A DNA stretch of 64,000 bases. Source: Mycolicibacterium neoaurum VKM Ac-1815D. GTDB taxonomy: Bacteria > Actinomycetota > Actinomycetes > Mycobacteriales > Mycobacteriaceae. The translations under genes were made by a program, and so were the position numbers. The stretch covers positions 1,798,001 through 1,862,000 of the forward strand of contig NC_023036.2 of assembly GCF_000317305.3 (NCBI RefSeq). The letters run 5' to 3'. Every line of letters begins with the position of its first letter. The stretch's first letter is position 1. The notes under the pieces are model-generated. The model did no database searches. It had not been told where the DNA came from and saw nothing but the letters and a program-made list of their open reading frames with translations. Shown here piece by piece: positions 49,703-57,284 of the stretch.

Positions 49703-50092
49703 CTACGTGGCCGCCAGCAACGCTCGCCAGAGTTGGAGCAAGAGATTGCGGTCCTCGACTGGCAGTTCCTCATGACCAACCCGTTCCATCACTGCCATCT
49801 CAGCCGCAGCGCGAAACACACCCATCCAATTCACGTTGGGTTGTTCGAACCGCCGGTCGAGGGCCGCGTGCACTAAGCGCAATTGCTGCGTGTGCTCGCG
49901 GCGCACGATGTCACGCAAGGCGACCAGGTGCTCCGGGGTCCATACATTGCTCACACCTTGGGCGAAACGAACACTGGCGTCTGGCATCTGCGCTGCTTCG
50001 GCGATTAAGTCCCCCACGTCGGGCACGCTACCGCCTGCCACCGACGAGGCAGGGATTACTCGGAGACTTCGGCGGTTAGCTGACTCCCCCAT
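49703..50092 (-). CDS. Small unknown protein of the accessory island
   Basis: A 129-aa mostly helical protein, not recognised. After a short disordered start it has VWTPEHLVALRDIVRREHTQQLRLVHAALDRRF and ends in LLLQLWRALLAAT. ATG 50092 is chosen because the longer open frame overlaps the divergent winged-helix gene. The spacer to that gene is only 32 bases, so a shared control region is likely. Confidence 0.6.
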   Translation of the reverse strand: MGESANRRSLRVIPASSVAGGSVPDVGDLIAEAAQMPDASVRFAQGVSNVWTPEHLVALRDIVRREHTQQLRLVHAALDRRFEQPNVNWMGVFRAAAEMAVMERVGHEELPVEDRNLLLQLWRALLAAT

Positions 50093-50124
50093 CGCTGTCG
50101 GGGTCGTCGGGCATACTGCCGGAC

Positions 50125-50556
50125 GTGGCAGACACCTGGGAATCGCGTGACCTTCCCGTCCTAGAGGCAGCAGTCGAAATGTGGGAGGAGCATCGGCGGC
50201 CTCCGCGTGCAACTACGATCGAGGCCAGGACCGGGTTCGATAAGGACACAGTTCAACGGGCGCTGCGCGCCCTAGCTACGGAGCCCTATTTTGAGAGGTC
50301 TCTGTCGGGTAGCGGCGAAGTCATTGCCGTCGGCAAGCCCACCAGCGCCGCCCTGCGAGTCGCTGGACAGTGGCCGTCGCCCGAGGTGCAGCTGAACAGA
50401 CTGGTCGCCGCGTTCGAGGCTGTCGCCGCCGATGAGGCCCGGCCCGACGAGGAGCGGAGCCGCGCCAAGCAGGCCGGTTTATGGCTCACCGGTGCGCTTC
50501 AACAGATCGCCATCGGCGCGCTCGGCGGTGCGGGCGGCAACCTGATGACCGGATAG
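50125..50556 (+). CDS. Winged-helix-like small protein
   Basis: A 143-aa protein. The N-terminal half looks like a winged HTH (EARTGFDKDTVQRALRALATEPYF, residues 33-56), and the C-terminal half has a helix followed by a Gly/Ala-rich hydrophobic tail. It may be a regulator or effector. The GTG at 50125 appears close to a possible -10 (CATACT), so it may be leaderless. It is divergent from the 129-aa gene and followed at 28 bases by the DUF4238 gene. Confidence 0.75.
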   Translation: MADTWESRDLPVLEAAVEMWEEHRRPPRATTIEARTGFDKDTVQRALRALATEPYFERSLSGSGEVIAVGKPTSAALRVAGQWPSPEVQLNRLVAAFEAVAADEARPDEERSRAKQAGLWLTGALQQIAIGALGGAGGNLMTG

Positions 50557-50584
50557 ACCCTCAATCATCGACCATCAGCAGGAG

Positions 50585-51688
50585 TTGGACGACATCAGCG
50601 AGTGGCGGGTAACCAGGGTCCGAAACCCCTGGGGTCAGATTCCCCACACCGGGGGTGGGCGGTATCTCTCCGGTGCCGCTCGCGCCTACATGGATAGGCT
50701 GCTCGCTCAGCAGCGCGTGCCTGACACGGAGAGCCGTCGGCACCATTACGTGCCGCAGGCGTACCTCCGTCAGTGGTCTTTCGATGGTCGGCGGGTTTGG
50801 ACGCTGGATACGGTGACCGGGTTGGTGAAGCCGCTCGGCACCAGGGACGTCTGCGTTAATGAGAACTTCTATCGGGTTATGGGACCAGATGGCGCTCCGC
50901 ACAACCGAGTCGAGAAGCTGTTCGGTGTCGTAGATACGGAACTTGGTCGAGTTCAACGACTGTTTGCCGGTCTCGAAGATCCGGAAGCACTGGACTTCGA
51001 TGACCTCCTAGGCCTCGGGATCACGATGGCTGTGCAGCGGACGCGAACTCTGCAGCAAAGGCGCGTCCAGATCCAATACAGCGCGTGGATGGCGGCTCAG
51101 AGCCCCAAGTTTCACGTAATCGCAGACGACGACCAGAATCCGCATCAAGCAGCGGGTATCCACACCGAAATGCTGTTCAAGGCCATGTGGGGCGGCGCGG
51201 ATGTGCTCATCAAACGGCAGATCGAGGTCTGGCACGACCCGAAGGCACGGTTCATGACGTGCGATGCCCCTGTGCTGATTCCATTCGTGCGGTCCGAGCG
51301 ACCGGGAACGCTCGACGCCGAATACATTATTTGGCCGGTGAGCCCGCAACGCGTCGTGGCGCTCAGCAGGAACGACGTTGGCGAGAAGGCGGTCATCCGC
51401 GAAGCGACAGGTCAACTCGTTGGCGTTGTGCGAGATGCTGTGGAGCAAGGCCGCGAACGAATGATCTTTGCCAGTGAGGCCCAGCGTGACCGACTGCCAA
51501 CTGGCAAGCTGTTCCGCCGCCGCACGCAAGTCCGCCTCCGATGCTCCGATCGCGGTCCGATGGGCGAGTACGTGCCCCCACCTGGTTGCGTTGTGAAGAT
51601 GTCAGAGACATTCTCCGACAAGCCTGACGTCTCGCTCTGCGAGCAGGGGCTGCACTCGCCGGCTCCCGGAATGCTTGAGTTTGTCTGA
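50585..51688 (+). CDS. DUF4238 domain protein
   Basis: A 367-aa protein with the DUF4238 start motif RRHHYVPQAYLRQWS near residues 51-65 and later W..DPKARFMTCDAPVLI and YIIWPVSPQRVVALS. DUF4238 proteins have unknown biochemistry and are common in accessory and defence-type islands. The TTG at 50585 directly abuts GGAG, so the start is doubtful; ATG 50690 (MDRLLAQQRV) is an alternative. It is probably in an operon with the winged-helix gene. Confidence 0.8.
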   Translation: MDDISEWRVTRVRNPWGQIPHTGGGRYLSGAARAYMDRLLAQQRVPDTESRRHHYVPQAYLRQWSFDGRRVWTLDTVTGLVKPLGTRDVCVNENFYRVMGPDGAPHNRVEKLFGVVDTELGRVQRLFAGLEDPEALDFDDLLGLGITMAVQRTRTLQQRRVQIQYSAWMAAQSPKFHVIADDDQNPHQAAGIHTEMLFKAMWGGADVLIKRQIEVWHDPKARFMTCDAPVLIPFVRSERPGTLDAEYIIWPVSPQRVVALSRNDVGEKAVIREATGQLVGVVRDAVEQGRERMIFASEAQRDRLPTGKLFRRRTQVRLRCSDRGPMGEYVPPPGCVVKMSETFSDKPDVSLCEQGLHSPAPGMLEFV

Positions 51689-51885
51689 TCGTGATGGGGC
51701 GGGGCTTCCGTGTGCGCGGGATCGACTGAGACCGGGCGAGGCATTTCGTGAGTCGGGCACGGTGCTCGGGTGAGAGCTGGGCGCGGCGTCCAAGAACTCC
51801 TTTTATAAATTTGCAGAGGTCGTTGGTCGTTACGCCTGGACACCCTTGTATCCCGGAAACGGTGGAAACGCAGATTCACATGCCG

Positions 51886-51910
51886 GCCCGCAACAGGTTT
51901 CGAACCTCCG
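51886..51910 (-). other. tRNA T-arm-like sequence beside the integrase gene
   Basis: On the minus strand CGGAGGTTCGAAACCTGTTG resembles the T-arm of the tRNA-fMet gene (about 15 of the first 18 bases match). It sits between the DUF4238 stop and the integrase stop. It could be a remnant attachment site; the T-arm motif is common to all tRNAs, so this is weak. Confidence 0.3.
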
Positions 51911-51956
51911 GCACTCACCTAGAGCAGCCCCGCGAGGCGCATAAACGCTTCTGGCC

Positions 51957-53285
51957 TCAATCGAATGCAGTTGACGATCCGTACCCGTCCCCGATGAGGA
52001 ACTTAGCCGCCTGCTCAGCGGCTTCCCGGTCGTCGTTCTTGAGCACATGCGCGTAGGTCTGCAGGAAGAACCCCACGTCTGCGTGCCCGATGCGCTCGCT
52101 CACGATCTTGGGGCTGACGCCAGCCTTCAGAGCGGCGGTCGCGTACGAGTGGCGAAGATCGTGGAAGGTGATGCGTTCGAGGCCGGCTGCGGCCGCCAAG
52201 CGGTCGAACCGTTGACGGATGGAGTCGGGGTGCGGTGGTCGACCGTCCTGGAACGTGAAGACGTAGTTCCCGGGGTGATAATCCGTCCCGAAGAATGCTC
52301 GCTCTTCATTCTGAAGTTCTCGCCACTTCTCCAGTGCCGCAGCGGTAGTTCGGTCAATCGCGATGGTTTGATCTGCGTTGTGCGTCTTGCCGCCGGCCTT
52401 ATCTCGCGCGTGCCCGCCAACGACCACTCGATTGTCGTGCACCGTGATCTCGCGAGCGTCCAGGTCGACGTCGTGCCATCTGAGGCCACAGATCTGCCCA
52501 CGACGTATTCCGGTGGTGAGTTCTAGAAGAAAGAGCGCGGCGAATCGATCGTGACTGACCGCCCGCAGAAACTTCTGTATCTGCTCCGGGTTCCACACGG
52601 TGCGCCGAGCCCGGGAACGTTTCGGCGGCCTCACGTTCGCTGCTGGATTGTGGGCCTTGTACTTCCACGCGACGGCATCAACCAACGCTCGGTGGATCAT
52701 GGCGTGAATGTTTCGAACGGTCTTTGGTGCTAGTCCGGGATTGACCCTTCTCGGGACGATTCCTGCCTTGTACCGACGGACAGCGGCACGAGCGGCATGA
52801 ATCGTTGTGCCACAAACGTTAGCGACTTCACGTGGTGCCGGCGACTCTCCGTCGACCACATGGGTGAGCCAATAGCGATACATCTCGTAGTTTCGGTCTT
52901 GTTTGATTCGGCCTTCGTTAAGAAGTTTGGCGTACAGCTTCAGCAGCTGTGGTTCATTGAGTTGCTGGAGCTTTTCTGCCCCGATGTGGGGCACAACGTA
53001 GCTCCGGGCGTAGTCCTTCCAGTTCTGCCACGTTGTGGCATCCATTGATGCCTCAACGGCGACGAACCATTCCGCGAAGAATTGAGCAACCGTGCGGGTA
53101 GAGGGTCGCACCACGCGACCCTGATCCGCTTCCCGCATTGCATCGCGACACGCTTTCCATGCCTCCTTCTCAGTTTGAAATCCGCCCTTCGAGATCGTGG
53201 GATATTCGCCGGTAGAAGCATCTCTTTCAGGCGCCCGGAAACGGTATGTCCATGTCCGCCCACGCTGATAGACGGCTCCCTTCAC
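51957..53285 (-). CDS. int: Tyrosine recombinase/integrase
   Basis: A 442-aa phage-type integrase. N-terminal AP2-like arm-binding part (about 1-60), core-binding SAM-like domain, then the catalytic domain: Arg in TGIRRGQICGLRW near residue 265, Lys in the KTHNADQ loop, HDLRHSYAT (H-x-x-R), GHADV and the nucleophile Tyr in FLQTYAHV near residue 417. Its ATG overlaps the excisionase stop by four bases. A long insert (residues 135-180) between the N-terminal domains is unusual. Confidence 0.95.
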   Translation of the reverse strand: MKGAVYQRGRTWTYRFRAPERDASTGEYPTISKGGFQTEKEAWKACRDAMREADQGRVVRPSTRTVAQFFAEWFVAVEASMDATTWQNWKDYARSYVVPHIGAEKLQQLNEPQLLKLYAKLLNEGRIKQDRNYEMYRYWLTHVVDGESPAPREVANVCGTTIHAARAAVRRYKAGIVPRRVNPGLAPKTVRNIHAMIHRALVDAVAWKYKAHNPAANVRPPKRSRARRTVWNPEQIQKFLRAVSHDRFAALFLLELTTGIRRGQICGLRWHDVDLDAREITVHDNRVVVGGHARDKAGGKTHNADQTIAIDRTTAAALEKWRELQNEERAFFGTDYHPGNYVFTFQDGRPPHPDSIRQRFDRLAAAAGLERITFHDLRHSYATAALKAGVSPKIVSERIGHADVGFFLQTYAHVLKNDDREAAEQAAKFLIGDGYGSSTAFD

Positions 53286-53464
53286 GAGGCGATCAACTCA
53301 CGCAGTTCTGCAGTGACGATGTAGACGCGTCCTCCCAGCCTGCGCACAGGAAGCTCGCCAGATGCAGCGAGTCGGTAAGCAGCAGCGCGGCTAATTCCCA
53401 GAATGCTGGCTGCGCGCGGGACCGCGAGGAGCAGCGGAAGATGATCAAATACGTTTGACTCCAT
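53282..53464 (-). CDS. xis: Excisionase-like MerR/Xis HTH protein
   Basis: A 60-aa DNA-binding protein with the excisionase signature: AVPRAASILGISRAAAYRLAASGELPVRRLGGRVYI. It would bend DNA and direct integrase to excision. The ribosome-binding site GGGGAGGTG overlaps the end of the upstream HTH gene, so translation is likely coupled; its stop overlaps the integrase start. Confidence 0.88.
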   Translation of the reverse strand: MESNVFDHLPLLLAVPRAASILGISRAAAYRLAASGELPVRRLGGRVYIVTAELRELIAS

Positions 53465-53470
53465 TTGATT

Positions 53471-54280
53471 TCACCTCCCCACAGCCGTCGTTGAATTGTC
53501 TCTCGGCACTGACAGCTTCTGAGGGCTGCATCGCGGGCAGAACTCTGCTGCTTCTGTGCCGTCCGCCTGTGCGACTGTGATCGTGCGCGACAAGGGGTCT
53601 TCGCACTCGCCGCACCACGGCCTCTTTCGCCGGACGGAGAAGGTTGGTGGGGTTGGCAGCTCTGATAGCCGCGACGCGAGAACGGCAGCGGGATTACGGA
53701 CTCCCTCAGGCCGGGATGAAAGGTGGGCCAACAACGTTTGCGATGTCCAGCCCGCCGCGAAAGCCTCCTCGATTGCCGGTGACAGTCTTCTCGCTTCTCT
53801 CCTGCTAATTCGCCACGGCGTGGGAAGAGACTCCAGCACGGAGGCCGATGATGGTTCGGGTGGTGGTTCTATTGAAGGGTTCAAGGGGTCCGCGAATTGG
53901 ACCTCCGGCGGTCCGGGAGGTGGACCGTCTCGGTCTGGAGATCGGACGGTCCCGGTCGCGTTGGCGGACTGAGGGAGTCCGACATCAAGACTGGGGCGCG
54001 AGTGCGTCGCATCGGGAACTTTGAGGAGGTAATGACTTGGGCGTCTGGCTCCGGATTTGTGGTACTGAGCAACTCGCACAACGAGCCCGGCCCCTTCCAG
54101 CTTGTTAAGCGCCTTTAGGACCGTGCTTCGCGCAGCACAAGATTCCGATACGAGCGTACCTAGGGACGGGTAGCAGGAGAGGCTCTGGTCTGCGCGGTTC
54201 GCTAGCAGCATGAGGATAAGACGCTCGATAGGAGTCTCGACCTCGATATTTATTGACCAGTTGAGTGCTTTCCAACTCAT
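53471..54280 (-). CDS. HTH and zinc-ribbon protein, possible replication protein
   Basis: A 269-aa protein. N-terminal winged HTH (PIERLILMLLANRADQSLSCYPSLGTLVSE...STVLKALNKLEGAGLVVRV), a Pro-rich linker (about 110-150), a helical middle part, and a C-terminal zinc ribbon of CGEC (near 220) and CPRC (near 250). This HTH-linker layout is common in small actinobacterial integrative elements upstream of xis-int, where it may start replication or control excision. The ATG follows AGGGGCG. Confidence 0.8.
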   Translation of the reverse strand: MSWKALNWSINIEVETPIERLILMLLANRADQSLSCYPSLGTLVSESCAARSTVLKALNKLEGAGLVVRVAQYHKSGARRPSHYLLKVPDATHSRPSLDVGLPQSANATGTVRSPDRDGPPPGPPEVQFADPLNPSIEPPPEPSSASVLESLPTPWRISRREARRLSPAIEEAFAAGWTSQTLLAHLSSRPEGVRNPAAVLASRLSELPTPPTFSVRRKRPWCGECEDPLSRTITVAQADGTEAAEFCPRCSPQKLSVPRDNSTTAVGR

Positions 54281-54971
54281 CTATCGCCCCTACTTACCAA
54301 AATCATTGCGTCGATCATTCGGGTTCCACACTCTCTCGAACGGCTAAAGGCGAACGCTCGGACGGACGTCGTGCACGCTCGCTCCGGCCGTCACGAGCTG
54401 TAGCAATTTCAGTTAACCGGAACGTAGTTGAACGGATGAAACGGCGTCCACTACGTTGGGCAACTTAGTCAGATTTCAATGCCTGTCGTCATCCCGCCCG
54501 GACAAAAGGCGAATCTGGAACGGTGCGGGGCGCTCCGCCGTGACGGGCCATGTCGTCTGCGCAAGGGGGCATCAGAGACATCCACGCAGGGACCGCAGAT
54601 ATGCGTCCTCTGTGGTCTATCCGTGCGAGCCTGGCAAGCCGAAAATAGTTTTGCAGCAGCATGGTTGATCACTAATTGAGTGCTAGTTGACCCCTAGTTG
54701 GGACTCGTTGTGCACTGGTGAAGCATTCATTAGTCCATGAACGTGTGCGTCTCTGATAGTCGGCCGGGGGCGATCAGTGCTGTTGTTAGCTAATACCTTT
54801 GGACTGGTGGTCAATCGCCGCGCTGTACCGGTAGCCTGGGGGTGTGTACCGCACCACGTCGGCTGCAGGGTTTGGGCGATGCCAGTTGAGCCCCGTCGAA
54901 CGCGCGCCTCGTCGTTGTGGCCACGGTGACAATGGGTCCGATTGGCTTCTCCGAAGTCACGGAGGCATGTT
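54281..54971. other. Gene-poor stretch with tandem repeats
   Basis: About 690 bases with lower G+C. It holds the promoter of the HTH-xis-int genes and 11-bp tandem repeats at 54672-54704. A 66-codon frame at 54479-54679 has four cysteines (one in RCGALRRDG, one in GPCRL, two in CVLC) that could bind zinc, but it lacks a ribosome-binding site and is not called. Confidence 0.5.
54672..54704 (+). repeat. Three 11-bp tandem repeats (iteron-like)
   Basis: CTAATTGAGTG, CTAGTTGACCC and CTAGTTGGGAC follow each other without gaps; the CTARTTG core recurs every 11 bases, about one helical turn, and a weaker CTCGTTGTGCA follows. Such phased repeats bind replication initiators or integrase arm domains. 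Confidence 0.5.
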
Positions 54972-55700
54972 GTGAACGATGAACTGAGTCAGGCAAATAA
55001 CCGCGGATTCGAGCTCGGCAGGAGACATGCAGCACTTGCGGATGTCATTGGACAAGCAGCAGTCTGGGCAAAATCTTTCGGGGTTTCAACCGCCGAGGTC
55101 CTACCTGATGGGTCGGTGTTCATGACATACCCGCTCACGCAGCATGCTGACTACCTCATGGAGCTTTGGAGGCTTCTTGGGGGCGCGTGCGTCAACCTGG
55201 CCTCCTCTTTCGAAGGCCGCATGAGCGCCCAGGATGTGTCAGTAACGCCACTCAGCTACGGGGCTGCGATCCAGTCACCGACATACGTGATCGGCGCAGA
55301 CTTCGTACACGTCCTTCAATCAAGAAGCGCGCATCGCTCGACTTTGCAGGATCTTTGGCGAAATGAAGTGACAAACGCAGCAATGTATCTCAGTGTTTGC
55401 GGTATTCGCACTGACGGGCTGGAGCGGTATGCCTCGATCTCACAGGCGCTCTTCGACGACGCTTCGAGGGTGGTGCGTGAAGCCTACGCACACTCGGTGG
55501 CGGTCACCTATGGGCGGATTTGGGCTCGTGCTTCCCAGGCCAATGAGGGACGCGTACTCATGGCATGGATGAAGGCACTGGCTGACGGAGGGTTCAGCTT
55601 CGAGGAGTGCGTCTTGGAGCTGCGCGACCTAAAAGTTGCATCGCCGGAGGCGGTGTCCTGTTGCCTCAATAGCAAGAGTGCTTGGCTGCACGAAGAATGA
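54972..55700 (+). CDS. Unknown protein, paralogue of the 253-aa protein at 59.7 kb
   Basis: A 242-aa protein. The C-terminal half is clearly related to the protein encoded at 59716-60477: ALFDDASRVVREAYAHSVAVTYGRIWA here against LFDIAHDTVRAAFRDSVAATFGRIWA there, then RVLMAWM and FEECVLELRDL. No membrane helix or signal peptide is seen. GTG 54972 is chosen with GGAGG six bases upstream. The function is unknown; the paralogue lies in an operon with a secreted-looking protein. Confidence 0.78.
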   Translation: MNDELSQANNRGFELGRRHAALADVIGQAAVWAKSFGVSTAEVLPDGSVFMTYPLTQHADYLMELWRLLGGACVNLASSFEGRMSAQDVSVTPLSYGAAIQSPTYVIGADFVHVLQSRSAHRSTLQDLWRNEVTNAAMYLSVCGIRTDGLERYASISQALFDDASRVVREAYAHSVAVTYGRIWARASQANEGRVLMAWMKALADGGFSFEECVLELRDLKVASPEAVSCCLNSKSAWLHEE

Positions 55701-55739
55701 ACGTCCTGATTCTGGCGGGCATTCCTAATACGGAGTTCG

Positions 55740-56036
55740 ATGTCCGAGTTGCCTTGTTTGATTTCAGATATCAAGGATGGTGTTGTGTGCGCTGCAGGTA
55801 AGGACATCGGAGTTGGTCGAAGCGTCCCTGGTCGCAAGTCTGTCGATATTTTGCTCTCGGTGCCAGAAGAATTGAAAGAGCGCATGGTCAACACCATCGC
55901 GTGGACGCGGCCCCATACCGGCATCAGCACTCAACAACAGTTCATCCGCAAGGCAATGGCTGATCTATGCGACCAGCTCGAACGTGATTACAACGGCAGC
56001 AGAACATTTGAACCACCCGTAGTTCTCGACGAGTGA
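55740..56036 (+). CDS. Ribbon-helix-helix protein, possible partition protein
   Basis: A 98-aa protein with a ribbon-helix-helix pattern in its middle: KSVDILLSVPEELKERMVN followed by STQQQFIRKAMADLCDQLERDY. Such proteins on plasmids bind centromere or operator repeats. No ParA gene is adjacent in the acquired region. It starts 39 bases after the previous gene, so they may share a transcript. Confidence 0.7.
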   Translation: MSELPCLISDIKDGVVCAAGKDIGVGRSVPGRKSVDILLSVPEELKERMVNTIAWTRPHTGISTQQQFIRKAMADLCDQLERDYNGSRTFEPPVVLDE

Positions 56037-56252
56037 AGGCATTCCTCGCAGACTCGGCGGCCTGGCTCCCTCGTAGGTGCGCGGCGAGCTCGCCGCAGTC
56101 GACGACCTCGGCCCGTCAGTCCGCCGTTTGTCCCCTGCGAGTCGTAGGTAGTGGGAATTTCATTGGTTAGTGTCTGACCGCGGTATGCCGTAGCGAGCGC
56201 GGATCTCCTCCTCGCTGAGCGTGCTGTCTGCTTTTGACTCCTGCAGCGATCC

Positions 56253-56498
56253 TCACCGGTCTGCCTCAGTGATAGGCCAGTCATCGTCGTCGAGTGCAGC
56301 GCTTATGTCCTCGTCGGCCGGGTCAGGCTCTTCCCACACCGCGGCTTCGGTAGGGGGTAGCGGCTCGTCGAAGTCATCTGTGATAGCGAGGTCGGGCAGT
56401 TGACCGAAGCGGCGCGGGGGAGCGGGGGGCAGAGGAAGCTCTGATCCAGCGTCACCGTCCTCGCTTGTCATCCCTCCAGGATAGGGAAGTTGGGACAT
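56253..56498 (-). CDS. Small acidic proline-rich protein
   Basis: An 81-aa, strongly acidic protein (DFDEPLPPTEAAVWEEPDP, ISAALDDDDWPI), probably disordered. The start may be ATG 56498 or ATG 56471, the latter directly behind GGAGGG. Amino-acid bias looks protein-like, but no family is recognised. It sits alone between two plus-strand genes. Confidence 0.45.
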   Translation of the reverse strand: MSQLPYPGGMTSEDGDAGSELPLPPAPPRRFGQLPDLAITDDFDEPLPPTEAAVWEEPDPADEDISAALDDDDWPITEADR

Positions 56499-56756
56499 CC
56501 GGCGCGGGAACGGACGGGCTCATCGTGGTGGGCGACGCACTCAGGCGCTCGCTTCCGGCTTTCGCCTCGTTGTCGTCGAACTTCGATTCCACTCGCGAGG
56601 TTTCTCTGCTCAAATCTCGACCAGTTCAGGCACACACCCTCCACCAGCGCTGACTTGTCGAGTGTTACCTATAGGCAACAGAACTGCGGAAATTTGCTCT
56701 TTCGAATGTGCCCTCGGCGGTGGCCCGGTGTCACTCGCTCGCGATACCGTCGTGTC

Positions 56757-57284
56757 ATGACCATGAGGGGCCGGTGGCGTCACCGCACCCGGATAACCGC
56801 CGCGACGGCGGCGTTCGCGGTCGCAGTAGGTGCAGTGGTGACCAGCGGCCTAGCCGTCGCTCATCCGATCGAACCGAGCCAGCACACGGTGAACGTGGTC
56901 CCCTCGCCGCCGCCTACCTACAGCAGCAGCGACACCCAGGCCGCTAAGGCGGCCGCCTGCTCGGCATGGGATCGGGCGGCACGTTCGACGGCGGTGGCGA
57001 GCAAGTCCAGCGCCGAGGCGTTGGAGCAGAGCTGGACAAGTCCCGAGAGCCTCGCCGCATTGGCCACGGAGAAACGTACCGGTATGGCCGCGGTTTCGTA
57101 CCTGCGTACGCAACTGTCTGACGCCACACCAGCTTCAACGGCGAAGCCTCTGCGTGCCTGGATGACAACGAGAATCGACATGCTTCACGCGCTAAATTTG
57201 CGGCACTGGGACGAGGCCGATCACGAACAAGAACGCAGTAACGATCTGATCGATGTCATCACGTCCGAGTGCGGGTTGCGCTGA
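56757..57284 (+). CDS. Exported or membrane-anchored small helical protein
   Basis: A 175-aa protein. N-terminal signal or anchor helix (ITAATAAFAVAVGAVVTSGLA, split around residue 20) after a basic start, then an Ala/Ser-rich, helical body with ACSAWDRAARSTAVASKSSAEALEQSW. The ATG at 56757 is chosen because the preceding frame is non-coding in character. Its TGA overlaps the ATG of the 811-aa gene (TGATG), so it is the first gene of a three-gene operon. Confidence 0.72.
   Translation: MTMRGRWRHRTRITAATAAFAVAVGAVVTSGLAVAHPIEPSQHTVNVVPSPPPTYSSSDTQAAKAAACSAWDRAARSTAVASKSSAEALEQSWTSPESLAALATEKRTGMAAVSYLRTQLSDATPASTAKPLRAWMTTRIDMLHALNLRHWDEADHEQERSNDLIDVITSECGLR

Noticed and set aside
54479-54679. 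A 66-aa four-cysteine small protein
   Set aside because: No ribosome-binding site and no recognised family; kept only as a note in the gene-poor stretch.
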